From Tetracentron sinense (Eukaryota; Streptophyta; Magnoliopsida; Trochodendrales; Trochodendraceae), in assembly GCA_015143295.1 (NCBI GenBank), contig CM026571.1:32516505-32580504 (forward strand): 64,000 bases of DNA, in the 5' to 3' direction. The notes under the pieces are model-generated. The model did not search any database, was not told where the DNA came from, and saw only the letters and a program-made list of their open reading frames with translations. Below are positions 1 to 9,489 of this stretch, one piece after another (position 1 is the stretch's first letter; every line of letters starts with the position of its first letter). The position numbers and the translations under genes are program-made.

Positions 1-132
1 AGAATAATGAAGCTTGAGTCGAGCTCAAACACCCTTGTTACTTAAGGAGCCAAGCTGAGTTTGAACAAGAATAGTGAAGCTTGAGTCGAGCTCAAAAACC
101 CTTGTTACTTAACGAGCCAAGCCTGAACACCC
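1..132. repeat. Two tandem 67-bp units
   Basis: The first 132 bases hold two near-identical units spaced 67 bp apart. Each contains a GAGTCGAGCTC core followed by a CCCTTGTTACTTAA stretch. The array may continue left of the window. Cores of this kind are common in plant interspersed repeats. No coding capacity is seen. Confidence 0.8.
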
Positions 133-467
133 TACTACTCGGCTTGGCTCAGCTCGGTTACACCCTACTCCTTTCCTTTGTAGCCGTCATAAATTTAGTC
201 TCATTACTCATGGATGCAAAAGACTCGTTCTTGTAGGCAGGTTCGCTCAAAGACAGAGATCATCCACACAAGGGCTTTGCAAAGTGAACGTTGCCGATTT
301 CATGTGTGTAAACACCCCATTTTTGTACCCCTTTTTCCTTTCTTTTTTCAAAACTCCAAGGTGTAAACCAAAACCCAAACCCAAACCCAAAACAAGCCTA
401 GATACCCTTCCTTTACATATCCAAGCACAAGTCACGAGCTCCCTTTTCTGTCAATTTCAGCCTATTT
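133..467. other. Non-coding flank of the old target sequence
   Basis: No ORF with recognisable content is present. The stretch holds a pyrimidine-rich run near 320-350 and short AAACCC repeats. It belongs to the sequence that G1 invaded, because the duplication at 659-663 recurs at 38322-38326 and the text continues there. Confidence 0.5.
369..393 (+). repeat. Short AAACCC tandem repeat
   Basis: About four AAACCC hexamers lie in a row. The plant telomere repeat is the heptamer CCCTAAA, so this is only telomere-like. It is most likely a simple repeat. Confidence 0.6.
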
Positions 468-642
468 CATTCAAAAGAATTTAGATTTCATTCGAACGAC
501 TTAGCTATTGCTTTCTGTTTTTGAGCAATTCGGTCCAATGACTCGAGAGCTTTATCATTCGAACCAAACTTAGGTCTGTTTGAATGATTTCAGATCATTT
601 GAACGAAATTAGGTTTCGTTCGAACGACTTAGCTACTATTTT
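468..642 (+). promoter_or_regulatory. TTCGAA-type palindrome array, left half
   Basis: Four related words, CATTCGAAC or TTCGTTCGAACGA-like, lie near 490-505, 555-566, 596-609 and 613-630. After removal of G1 the text continues with TCATTCAAATGA-like words at 38339-38370 and a TATA box at about 38488. This matches the array-plus-TATA layout of the LTRs elsewhere in the window, so the stretch is probably the U3 of an older LTR. That identity is inference. Confidence 0.5.
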
Positions 643-1378
643 GACTGACCAATTGTCTGTCTTTGTAACGACCAAAAATTTTAATATAATAAAATTTTGG
701 GGTTATTGGTCATTAATTGGAGTGAATTTTACTAAAAATATATTTACCACTAAATCAGTGTTTGATAAATTTGTGGAAAGTGGATTTTTGTTCAGGAATA
801 GGTTATACCGATAAAACTTCAGTGTTTTTCCTTAAAAATTGAACACAGTGTGCTGGTCGGTTATTAGAAAGATCACTCGTTGTACTGGTTCCGTCGCGCA
901 TCGATTCACGAGACCGCGGAGCCTTGTACGTAAGAAAATCAAGAAATTCACAGATTTTCGAAGTTCAGTTGAGACTCGATATTTATCTAGTGTTCCAATA
1001 GAAATCTACGAAACTCATACCACTACGTTTCGGGTGACTGTGGGGACGACTGTCTATCGTTTTAGTAGTTCATCATCTCAAACGAAGAAATTGTAGTATG
1101 TTTTGTGTCCAAAATCAAGAAATTTATGGATTTTATAATTTTTTTCTGGACTTACTTTTTACTGTCAAAACTTAGCATTTTTTCCTAAAATTTGCATAGT
1201 GGGTGTTGGAGTGCCCCTAGTTCGGTCACCTGTCATTTCGGATCCGTATCACGTCATTTAGTAGGGTTTCAGAGGCCGTATAGGTGCACAAAACAAAAAA
1301 ATGGTCAAACCGATCAAAGTGCCACGCATGCAACCATGTGCTTAGCACATGGCCTTTCCACGTAGGCAAGTGTATTGC

Positions 1379-1408
1379 CTATATAAAGAGGGCAAGCCCT
1401 CTTCATTT
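1379..1408 (+). promoter_or_regulatory. G1 LTR TATA box and start-site hairpin
   Basis: CTATATAAAG at 1379-1388 runs into AAGAGGGC-AA-GCCCTCTT, a perfect 8-bp inverted repeat. The same arrangement is kept in the 3' LTR at 36080-36107. Transcription should start about 25-30 bp after the TATA box, so the hairpin would sit at or near the RNA 5' end. Confidence 0.75.
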
Positions 1409-1450
1409 TCTCACCCAAAACAGAGTGCGGAAGCTTTGCCCATTTTCAGT

Positions 1451-1628
1451 TTAGAGAGAGAGTGTAGAGAGAGAGAGGAGAGAGAAAGAGGAGAGAGAAA
1501 GGAAAGGGAAGTTCACCTTGGGGTTTTCAATGCTCTTGACGCGTTGGTGACATCTGTTTTCTTCCTAGGCACCTCAATTGGCGTTTAGAGAGAGAAAAAT
1601 AAAAAGTTAGAGAGAGAAAGTGGATGCT
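1451..1628 (+). repeat. GA-rich tract in the G1 5' LTR
   Basis: Runs of GAGA follow the TATA box at 1451-1516 and 1585-1625. They are broken by a conserved CACCTTGGGGTTTT-like word. The corresponding tract in the 3' LTR is 36153-36345. GA/CT tracts in plant 5' leaders can affect expression, but nothing here proves a role. Confidence 0.7.
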
Positions 1629-2264
1629 AGAGAGCGAGAAGTTTCACCTTGAGGTTTTCTGGCGTTCTGAGCGTGTTGGCGGCGTTCTTTTCTTCCTTTG
1701 GAGCCTCGAAAAGCGTATAGAGGGTAAAATACTTTTCCTTCTCTTCTATCTTCCCCTATTTAAATTATATTTTTATGTGGAATAGTGTGATGCTTTATGG
1801 CGTGAATGGAAAAGGGTCGGAGACCCTGTGGTTAGTGTATGGAATGTATGAAAAGGGATTAAAAATCGAGAAGAGGGATGTAACCTCGGTTTCAGGCTAT
1901 TAAAGTCTGAAATTTTGGCTAGAATGGGTCGAGCAATCCATTACCATGTCTGGAAGATCGATCGCCAGTGCACAGAATTTGGGGTTTTCCTCCCCGCAGT
2001 GCTTGGATCCTCCGTGAAGGTCAGAAGGGATCCCCCGTGTGTTATAATATCACCCTAGGGGTATCATAATGTGTGTTTGGATGTCCTGTAAGGCGATGGA
2101 TGAATCCATCGGTCTGGGTAAGTTCCCCAATGGAACGGTATACCATTGAACTTGGTCCACAGGCGCGGACCCAACTGTTTCGGTTATTCAAGCGAGGCTT
2201 GAGATAATCGGGGCTATCCTATGGTTAGAAAACCTAACCTGAGTTAAGTAGGGGCCATGGTTCC

Positions 2265-2685
2265 TCTTTGACTAGGTCAGGAGAGACGTGTCCAGTAAGG
2301 CCCGGGGTTCCTCCATGACTGATAGTCGGGAGATGTCGGTCTATTTTTCTAGGTCATCCGTGGTTCCTCCTGGACTAGGTCAGGAGAGATGGTGTCCAGT
2401 AAGGCCCGAGGATCCTCCGTGACTGATAGTCGGGAGATGTCAAAGTCCTAGGGAGTCTAAAGTGACTGAACATCATATAGTGTATAGTCCAGGATTCCTC
2501 TCTGGTTAGGTCAGAAGATGACGACACCGTGTCTATCGGGGTTCCTTCGTGGTGGAAAGTTAGGAGATGGCGGTGTCCAAATGGGGCCTGGGGTTCCTCC
2601 ATTGACTTGCTAAAAGATGTCGGTAGACAGGTTGGTTAGGATTCCTTCGTGACTGATAGCCAGGGAGATGACGGCAGATACAATA
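2265..2685 (+). repeat. Degenerate tandem repeats in the G1 LTR
   Basis: Five or six diverged units share GGTTCCTCC, a TGACTGATAG-like word and GGAGATG. Spacing is irregular, roughly 35-80 bp. The same block appears in the 3' LTR at about 36930-37350. Reading frames across it are repeat translations, not genes. Confidence 0.65.
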
Positions 2686-3312
2686 GATGTTGTCAGTCAG
2701 TTGAATTGAGGAGTATGTCCATAGCGGGTGAATGTCCAGGTTGTGTATGGAATCTTCGGATTCAAAGTTATCTGGGTCGGTATACTCAGGGTTTGTGTAG
2801 TTGTCTGGGTCGGCCTCAGGGTTTGGTATGGAATCTTCGGATTCCAGGTGGTTTGGATTGAAATACCTAAAGTTTGGTCGTGTTTGGGTAAAGCCGGAAC
2901 GACGTATGGGAGTCTAAACGACTCAATGTATGGTTGTGATCTGGTAATGCCCAGAAATGTGTGGAGTCTAAAATGCTCAAGATTTAATAGGGTTTAAAGG
3001 CTATAAGATGAACATGTATAGGCTAAGGCCAGTTAATAGAGTCAAAGGACTCGAAATGAAACATGATTGATGGTTGAAATGATAACTTGGTAATATGAAC
3101 ACCATTTCATAAATGAACTCCATAATTGGGAAACAATAAGAGGTCGGGAACCTCAGATAGGGTGACATAACTCTAAGTGACCTTGGGTCACAGTTGATTA
3201 TATACTGTTTTATTTTACTGTAGCATGAAAACTTAACTGTTTATTATATTATTATTGATGTGTGTTATTATGTGGAAAATAGTCTAGATGGTTTGTGGTT
3301 TTATTGGGCTTC

Positions 3313-4623
3313 TGTAGAACCCCGGATCTCACAGTCACTGTTCATGTGAATAGGGTATGTAAAGGCCTAAAGCCTTCCATGGGTCCTTGTTTTGAGGAAG
3401 TGAAGTAAGGATTGTACATGGGTGTATTGAGTCTCAAAACAAGAGTATAAAAATACTCTTAAGTGTCTAAAAGTCAAGGGTAAGTAATACCCTAAGTGTT
3501 ATGGTGTTAGGGCTACGTAGATATTAATGCTCATGGGGGGGTTTTTTGTTTTTCATGGATGTGTTAGAAATTGTGTTAGGATCCTAAGGACCTTTATGAA
3601 TAGCTTAATGGTATTAAAACAAGAGTGTGAAACACTCTATGTGATCAAAGTTGAAAAGAAGAAAATGTCTTCACATACCCTCACATTTAGAGAGGCATAG
3701 TTTTGTCACCGTTGCTCGGAATCAAGTGATTCTTGAATTTTTGGAAAGGTATTGGAACCCTCTTCGAGGTTCATGCTTATAATTTTTCAATATTTTGAGT
3801 TGGGGTTAAGTTAAAAGTTGGATTTCCAGAGTCGGGTTTGCTGAAATCTGGGCTGCTGAAATCTATTTCCAGACCAATCAACTTTAGAGCCTATTTAGAC
3901 CATTAAGAACTCAAAATTAGGATTTGTCTATTAGAGACAAAATTGTTTTTATTTGAATGATGAGTTCAACTCAAGTTGAATTGTCAAAATTCAATGAGCT
4001 AGTTAAAAGTTATGGTCGAAATACCAAACAGTAAAAATCCAGATAGTTCACAGGAATTTGGACGATCGATTGTCCCAAGCCGATGATCGATCGCCCAGAA
4101 CCTAGAAACCTGGATAGCTCACTGGAATTTGGACGATCGATCGTCCCTACTGATGATCGATCGTCAGCGCGCGATTCTATTTTTTTAAAGACACAAAAAT
4201 GAGGGTTTTTAACCCCTTGGGCTATAAATAGCAGAATCATTTGGGGGTTTTGGGGTAAACCTAAACCTAAGAGGGATTGAGAGGAGAAGGGAGATTAGAG
4301 AGATTTCCAAAGAAGAGTTTTGGGTTGAAAATCAAGTGGAGTACAAATCAAGGCTTGAATCTCCCCAATCAAAGCTTGGATCATCTTCTTCAAGTAGGAT
4401 CTTCCTCCTCAAGGTGGTGTCCCCTCCATCAAGTTGGGATTTCCAAATCAAGGGGTTTTCTTCAAGATAAGAGTTGATCCTCAAGATTAGTACACCCTTC
4501 TAGTTAGCTTAGCAATAACCTATGGTTTCTTTAGTGATGATTGTGGATTGATCTTATCTATTCCCTTTTCTTGAAATGCATTATCTTCCCTAAAATGAAC
4601 AAGATAAATTAAATGATTGTGAA
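3313..4623 (+). repeat. Family-A LTR A1, 5' part
   Basis: The LTR starts TGTAGAACCCCGG directly after GCTTC at 3308-3312. It holds the U3 with a palindrome array (4060-4170) and TATA box (4221-4230). At 4623 it stops against a reverse-strand LTR. Its 3' part resumes at 17197 and ends GGGGCGTGACA at 18024, followed by GCTTC at 18025-18029. Compared with sister LTR A4, about 1 kb of the middle is missing. The later insertion at 4624-17196 was therefore accompanied by a deletion, and no TSD remains for it. Confidence 0.85.
4060..4230 (+). promoter_or_regulatory. A1 palindrome array and TATA box
   Basis: Four copies built on ATCGAT lie in 110 bp: GACGATCGATTGTC, GATGATCGATCGCC, GACGATCGATCGTC and GATGATCGATCGTC. 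They end about 55 bp before the TATA box GCTATAAATA (4221-4230). Just upstream is the block shared by all family-A LTRs, with an AAGTTGAATYGTCAAAAT core. The placement fits promoter elements, but binding factors are unknown. Confidence 0.7.
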
Positions 4624-5026
4624 TGTCGCGATCCAAAATACCCCCTAGGAGTTAGGAATACTTTAAGCTCGTGACCGTCGTGTCATACCATCTTGATATG
4701 ACACATAAGGCGTACATACCATCCTGCAAGAGCATACAAGACATACTAAAAAGCGGAATTGAAAATTTCTTTATAACATAAACCTGCGATTTGTATTCCA
4801 AGTCCGAACCAATAGTTTATATAAAATTTAAAGTCTAAAGTGGACATTCCCCACTTTCAAAATACACAACCCTCTTCCTCACATCACTCAACAATAGTCT
4901 AGATAGGGCCTCCTACCTAGAGTTCCATCATCCTGGTGATGATCCATAGTAGACTCTGGCTCGTAGTACTCCTCCTCTATCCAAGGCTCAGGAGCACGTG
5001 CATCTACAAAACCTGCCGAAGTAACA

Positions 5027-5058
5027 GTTCAGCTGAACATGGAATACTCAGCGTATAC
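5027..5058 (-). promoter_or_regulatory. Family-A stem-loop in A2
   Basis: This is a 32-bp element with the invariant loop TATTCCATG on the minus strand and arms GCTGAG/TTCAGC. The outer arm is degraded here. Confidence 0.6.
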
Positions 5059-5260
5059 AAACTACTAACTAGCATTACTATAAACATCAATGATAGCATA
5101 TGCATTTATCAGAGCGAATGAATGTATAACTTAGAGCAGTTCATAAAACAAATAGCATGTGAGCATTTCTTTATAAGGAACATATCGTTAAGCATTTCAC
5201 TAACCATATACTTTGAGCCATATCAACCAGATACTTAGAGTGATTCACAAAACTGATAAC

Positions 5261-5585
5261 AAAGCGATACTTTACAAGCAAGGCGGTCCCTTGAGAACAC
5301 CCTTGAGTTCAAAACAAAGCGATACTTTATAAGCAAGGAGGTAAACTCCCTTGAGTCCGAAATCAAAGCGATACTTTACAAGCAAGGAGGTAGACTCCCT
5401 TGAGTTCAAAACAAAGCGATACTTTACAAGCAAGGCGGTCTCTTAAGAACACCATTGAGTTCAAAACAAAGCAATACTTTACAAGGAGGTAGACTCCCTT
5501 GAGTTCAAAACAAAGCAATACTTTACAAGCAACGAGGTAAACTCCCTTGAGTCTGAGATCAAAGCGATACTTTACAAACAAGGCC
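5261..5585 (-). repeat. Minisatellite in LTR A2
   Basis: Seven units begin AAAGCGATACTTTAC or close variants, at 5261, 5316, 5365, 5413, 5468, 5512 and 5561. Spacing is 44-55 bp. It lies in the same LTR zone where other family-A copies carry unrelated minisatellites. Confidence 0.85.
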
Positions 5586-6538
5586 TAAGCCCTTGAATCC
5601 CGAAAATCATTCTTTAAGCGAAGCCACTTTGAGAAAACCCCTTTTGCAAACCATGCTTTGAAACCTTAACTTAGAGGAAAACCTTTTTGAGCCAAAACTT
5701 TAACTTAGAACAAAACCCCTTTGAGCCAAAACCTCAACTTAGAACAAAACCATGCTTTTCAACATTTGTCCTTATACGAATCCAATCATACAAGCACACT
5801 AGTTCATGGAGCATTTCTGAGCATCATAGTATTCATAGTGAGTATTTGAAAACATCAAAATAGATCTGGGATTTCATTCATGGAGTGATCATAGCATATA
5901 CATGGGCTACTTAGCCTATTTTGTAAAAATCCTAATTCTAAACTTACTTTACGATAAAACCATTCTTTCAATATTTATGCTTAATCCAAAACTCATCATA
6001 AAAGTTTGGTGATAATATACATCATTGTGGTTAATAAAGGTTGACTCATTAAGTATAGTAAAATTCCCAATTTCATTTCATTCCTTCAATGACATACGCG
6101 TATAAGACTACATGCCTTAGTCTTCTTAAAAACATGCATCAATGCCTACGATTTCATTTACAACTTATAGCAAACAATTTAGTAAAGTGTAGCTACCATT
6201 TGTCTTATCAAAATCATGCTTTATACCTTACTTATAATATAGGAATTACTAATATGGCCAAAACATCCTAACTTTCATCAAGTCCATTTATTTAAACCAC
6301 AGAAACCAACTACACATCAATGAAGTATAGTAAGGCAAGTTAGTAGATTGTTCTACCTTTTGAAGGATCGATCTCCTTCAATTTCAGAGCTTTTAGAAAG
6401 CTTGAGGAACAAGTTTCAAGCTTGAAAAGCAAGGTCTGAGCTCCTCCTTTAATCACCAACCCAAACTATCATCCTCCTTCAAAATCACTCTCAAGCTCTC
6501 TATAGGGTTCTTGTAACCCTTATGCACGAAATATGGGC

Positions 6539-6660
6539 TTATATAAGGGTTTGGGGGTTGCCAAAACCCCAAACCACCCTTAAAATATCTCTGGGAGTCG
6601 GCCACAGCACAAATGAATAGTGCACCGGTTGACCCGTCATAAATCTGGTCGACCTGATTG
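6539..6660 (-). promoter_or_regulatory. A2 decayed TCGA array and TATA box
   Basis: ACCGGTTGACCC (6623) and CTGGTCGACCTG (6645) are remnants of GGTCGACC palindromes like those in A6. A reverse-strand TATA (TTATATAAGG, 6539-6548) follows in the LTR direction. Confidence 0.5.
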
Positions 6661-7511
6661 GTCCTCATTTTCTCGGTTTTTCCCGCCTCAGTGTTTTGGC
6701 CATAACTTTTGACTTGCTTATCAGATTTTGACGATGAACTGGTCCAAAATGACTGCTGAATTGACAACAGACCCACTTTCAAAAAAACCACATTTCACCT
6801 AACTTATACTCAAAATTGGGAAAAGTGTAAAGCATGAACCTTGAAGAGGACTTCGATAGCTTTCTAAAAACTCAAGAATTACTCAATTCCGATAAGGGAT
6901 GACAAAACTAGAGCTCCCACAAGCTGAGGGAATGTCAAGACATCCCTCTTCGACACTTAGAAACCTTAGAGTGCTATCACACTCACTTACCTTTGGTCCA
7001 ACACCCTACTCACACCTCATTAATCATTCCCCCATAGGTTTTTAACCGACCTGGGTGATCATTGAATGTCACGCCCCAAAATACCCCCTAGGAGTTAAGG
7101 GATATTTTAGGTGTGATACTTCGTACTTGCCAAACCCTCCTGTAATTAACAAGAGAATACAGTACAAAAAATGATAATCAGTGCGCAGAAGCTAAATATA
7201 AATGCGGAAGCGCAAACAAAATTTTCTTTTCTTTATAATGATCCAAACTATAGTATTCCAAGTGGACATAGTTATATAAAAAACATGTCTAAGTCTAAGG
7301 TGGACAGGCCCACCTATCAAATACAAAAGACAAAATACGACTCTATCTCGCTCAATAGTCACCCCCGTGGGGCCAGTGGTCTAAGTCTCTAGCCTCAGCC
7401 TGAGGCTCGACTACCAGATCCTCATAAGGTTCCTCCTCGCCGTAGTCCTCCTCTATCCAAGGACCCGGATCACATATGTCAAGAGGAGCTCGTGTACCTG
7501 CCGACATGAAA

Positions 7512-7543
7512 GTATGGCTGAGCATGGAATACTCACCGAGTAC
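7512..7543 (-). promoter_or_regulatory. Family-A stem-loop in A3
   Basis: This is a 32-bp inverted element with loop TATTCCATG on the minus strand. A GGCAGGTAC word that resembles a splice donor follows it in the LTR direction. Confidence 0.65.
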
Positions 7544-7718
7544 AAACTCCTAACCAACAATGGTAATAACGAACAACATCATATACAAGTAATAGAAGGA
7601 GTACAATTCATAATCAATTTCTAAAGACATCATACATAAACATTTTATCAAGTATAATTGTTATGAAACCGAAACACGTCTATGAATCATACGAAACCTC
7701 TTTGAGTTATCCTTTCAA

Positions 7719-8190
7719 TATTTCTTATGAGCCAGAGGTTAGCACCCGCATATCCCTGGGCTACTAACCTCCTTGACAGTACAATATATTTCTTATGAGC
7801 CAGGGGCTAGCACCCGTATAATCCCTGGGCTACCAACCTCCTTGACAGTACAATATATCTCTTATGAGCCAGGGGCTAGCACCGGTATAATCCCTGGGCT
7901 ACCAACCCCCTTGACAGTACAATATATTTCTTATGAGCCAGGGGTTAGCACCCGTATAATCCCTGGGCTACCAACCCCCTTGACAGTACAATACCTTTCT
8001 TATGAGCCAGAGGTCAGCACCCGTATAATCCCTGGGCTACCAACCTCCTTGACAATACCATTTCTTTTCTTATGAGCCAGAGGTTAGCACCCTTAACCGG
8101 GGCTACCAACCTCCTTGACAATACCATTTCTTTTCTTATGAGCCAGAGGTTAGCACCCTTAACCGGGGCTACCAACCTCCTTGACAATAT
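7719..8190 (-). repeat. Approximately 68-bp minisatellite in LTR A3
   Basis: About seven units contain TTATGAGCCAG, GGCTA and CCTCCTTGAC-like words, starting near 7721, 7789 and 7857 and continuing to about 8190. Because 68 is not a multiple of three, apparent 25-residue protein repeats across it are only repeat translation with small indels. Confidence 0.85.
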
Positions 8191-9005
8191 CCTCCATCTA
8201 CAAATGTGCTCGTGCATAGCAATCGTGAAATCATGATGACATATAGCATTTTAACAATTCCCAACTCACATGAGAATTTAAGAAGCGAAATAAACACATG
8301 TATACAACTTGCCAAATGGGAAACATTTATGTGACTCATGCTTTCAAATCTTAGTTTATTCATGCATTCTATCAAACCTGTGGTATTCAACCTTTTTACC
8401 TTTAGTTATTTCATATTTTCTCATTCGAACATTTCATCAAACCCTTGGGGTGTGTTCATTATGCGTAATATGCCCTTCCACCATTTTTCCATCATTCAAT
8501 ACATCACAACATGGCATCCAATCGCCTCCACTCCTCATCCATTCATACATTCCACCCTTTGTTTGTATTATCTTGTTTATGTTTTAGGGATTTAGCATAT
8601 ACCAACACAAGGGAGCAATGGGGAAGATCCAACGCATATTTACTTAGGAAAATCCTAGGTTTATTACCAAAGTAACTAGGAAGAGTGTACTAACCTTGAA
8701 AAGGGAAAGAAAAATCCTTGAGGATGATGTAGAAACGCTGCCCTAGCTTGGAAGAGGTACTCCACACGAGCTTGAGGTTGGATTTGGAGAATCCAAGCCT
8801 TTAGAACGGTTCTAGGGTTCTAAAACCCTTGATTCTCTCAAGTGGAAAACCCTAGATGTAAATCCCCCTTCTCTTCTCTTCTTCTCTCTCAAAACCTTCT
8901 AAGTGAGGTGAATGAAGCCCTAAAGGCTCGGGCAAGCCCTTATGGGTAAGGGTTAATACCCAAAAGACGAAAACGCCCTTACTAAAAATTCTGCAAAACT
9001 CGATA

Positions 9006-9192
9006 GACCGAGCGATCGGTGCTTATGACCGATCGATCGGTTGCCGACCGAGCGATCGGTGTTATTGACCAATCGACCGGTCAAAAACACGCTCTCTGGA
9101 AAATTTCCCCATATAAAATTTCTGACCAGTCGATAGCCATTGATCGATCGGTTTTGGACCGATCGATCGCTGATGAGGACCGATCGATCGGT
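9006..9192 (-). promoter_or_regulatory. A3 TCGA palindrome array
   Basis: Seven or more words of type CCGATCGATCGG or CCGAGCGATCGG lie in 187 bp, in two clusters around a CTCTCTGGAAAATTTCCCC block. The clearest are at 9028, 9150 and 9179. The same order is seen in A5 and A8. No clear TATA box is visible downstream in the LTR direction. Confidence 0.7.
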
Positions 9193-9403
9193 GCTCTGCA
9201 GGTTCCACTATTTTGACCATATCTTTTGACTCGTTCGTCCGATTTTGACGATTCAACTTGCGTTGGATTCGTCTTTCGAAAACGGGCATTTCTGACATTT
9301 CAGAATTTCCGATTTCTCCCTTATTTATTAATTATACTATGAGGAAGGCCAATTGGTAACGAAAATGCTATTCATTAAAGTTGGAAAAGTCCGGGGTGCT
9401 ACA

Positions 9404-9440
9404 TTCTGCCCCCTTACAAAAATTTCGTCCCCGAAATTTG
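9404..9440 (-). other. Polypurine tract next to the 3' LTR
   Basis: On the minus strand the text reads GGACGAAATTT...GTAAGGGGGCAGAA directly against the LTR. This is the usual position and composition of the plus-strand primer of plant Gypsy elements. Confidence 0.75.
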
Positions 9441-9489
9441 GACGATACATACATGCGTAAACTATAACAAAATACAAGGGAATGTCAAG

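Larger units (their letters stand above)
664..3312 (+). repeat. G1 5' LTR, first part
   Basis: This is the left 2.65 kb of the G1 5' LTR. It matches 28262-28725 and then 35820-37997 in the same order. At 3312 it is interrupted by family-A LTR A1 with GCTTC duplicated, and it resumes at 18030. It holds a TATA box, a GA-rich transcript-start region and degenerate internal repeats. In the first 145 bases it differs from the 3' LTR at roughly one base in ten by eye, many of them CG-to-TG changes. That points to an old insertion. Confidence 0.9.
4624..7066 (-). repeat. Family-A LTR A2, truncated
   Basis: Read on the plus strand it starts TGTCGCGATCC, the reverse complement of an LTR 3' end. It contains the family stem-loop (5027-5058), a minisatellite (5261-5585), a reverse TATA (6539-6548) and a decayed TCGA array (6620-6660). 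It stops at 7066, where the next LTR begins. About 350 bp of its own 5' end are absent, judged against LTR A7. No flanking duplication is seen. Confidence 0.8.
7067..9403 (-). repeat. Family-A LTR A3 (3' LTR of the truncated element)
   Basis: This is a complete 2,337-bp LTR. The plus strand reads TGTCACGCCCC at 7067 and ends GGGGTGCTACA at 9403. It carries the stem-loop (7512-7543), a 68-bp minisatellite (7719-8190) and a CCGATCGATCGG array (9006-9192). The purine tract of the internal region follows immediately, which fixes it as the 3' LTR. Confidence 0.85.

Noticed and set aside
369-393. Interstitial telomere
   Set aside because: The unit is AAACCC, not the plant heptamer, with only about four copies.
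247-435. Short minus-strand ORF
   Set aside because: Low-complexity translation of the AAACCC repeat and flanks, with no supporting signal.
5261-5585. CRISPR-like array
   Set aside because: Units vary in length, spacers are not unique, and the sequence is a plant LTR minisatellite. The same holds for 48184-48720.
7773-8075. Open frame with a repeating 23-residue pattern
   Set aside because: It is the translation of the 68-bp minisatellite in LTR A3. Unit length is not a multiple of three and no start context or domain exists.
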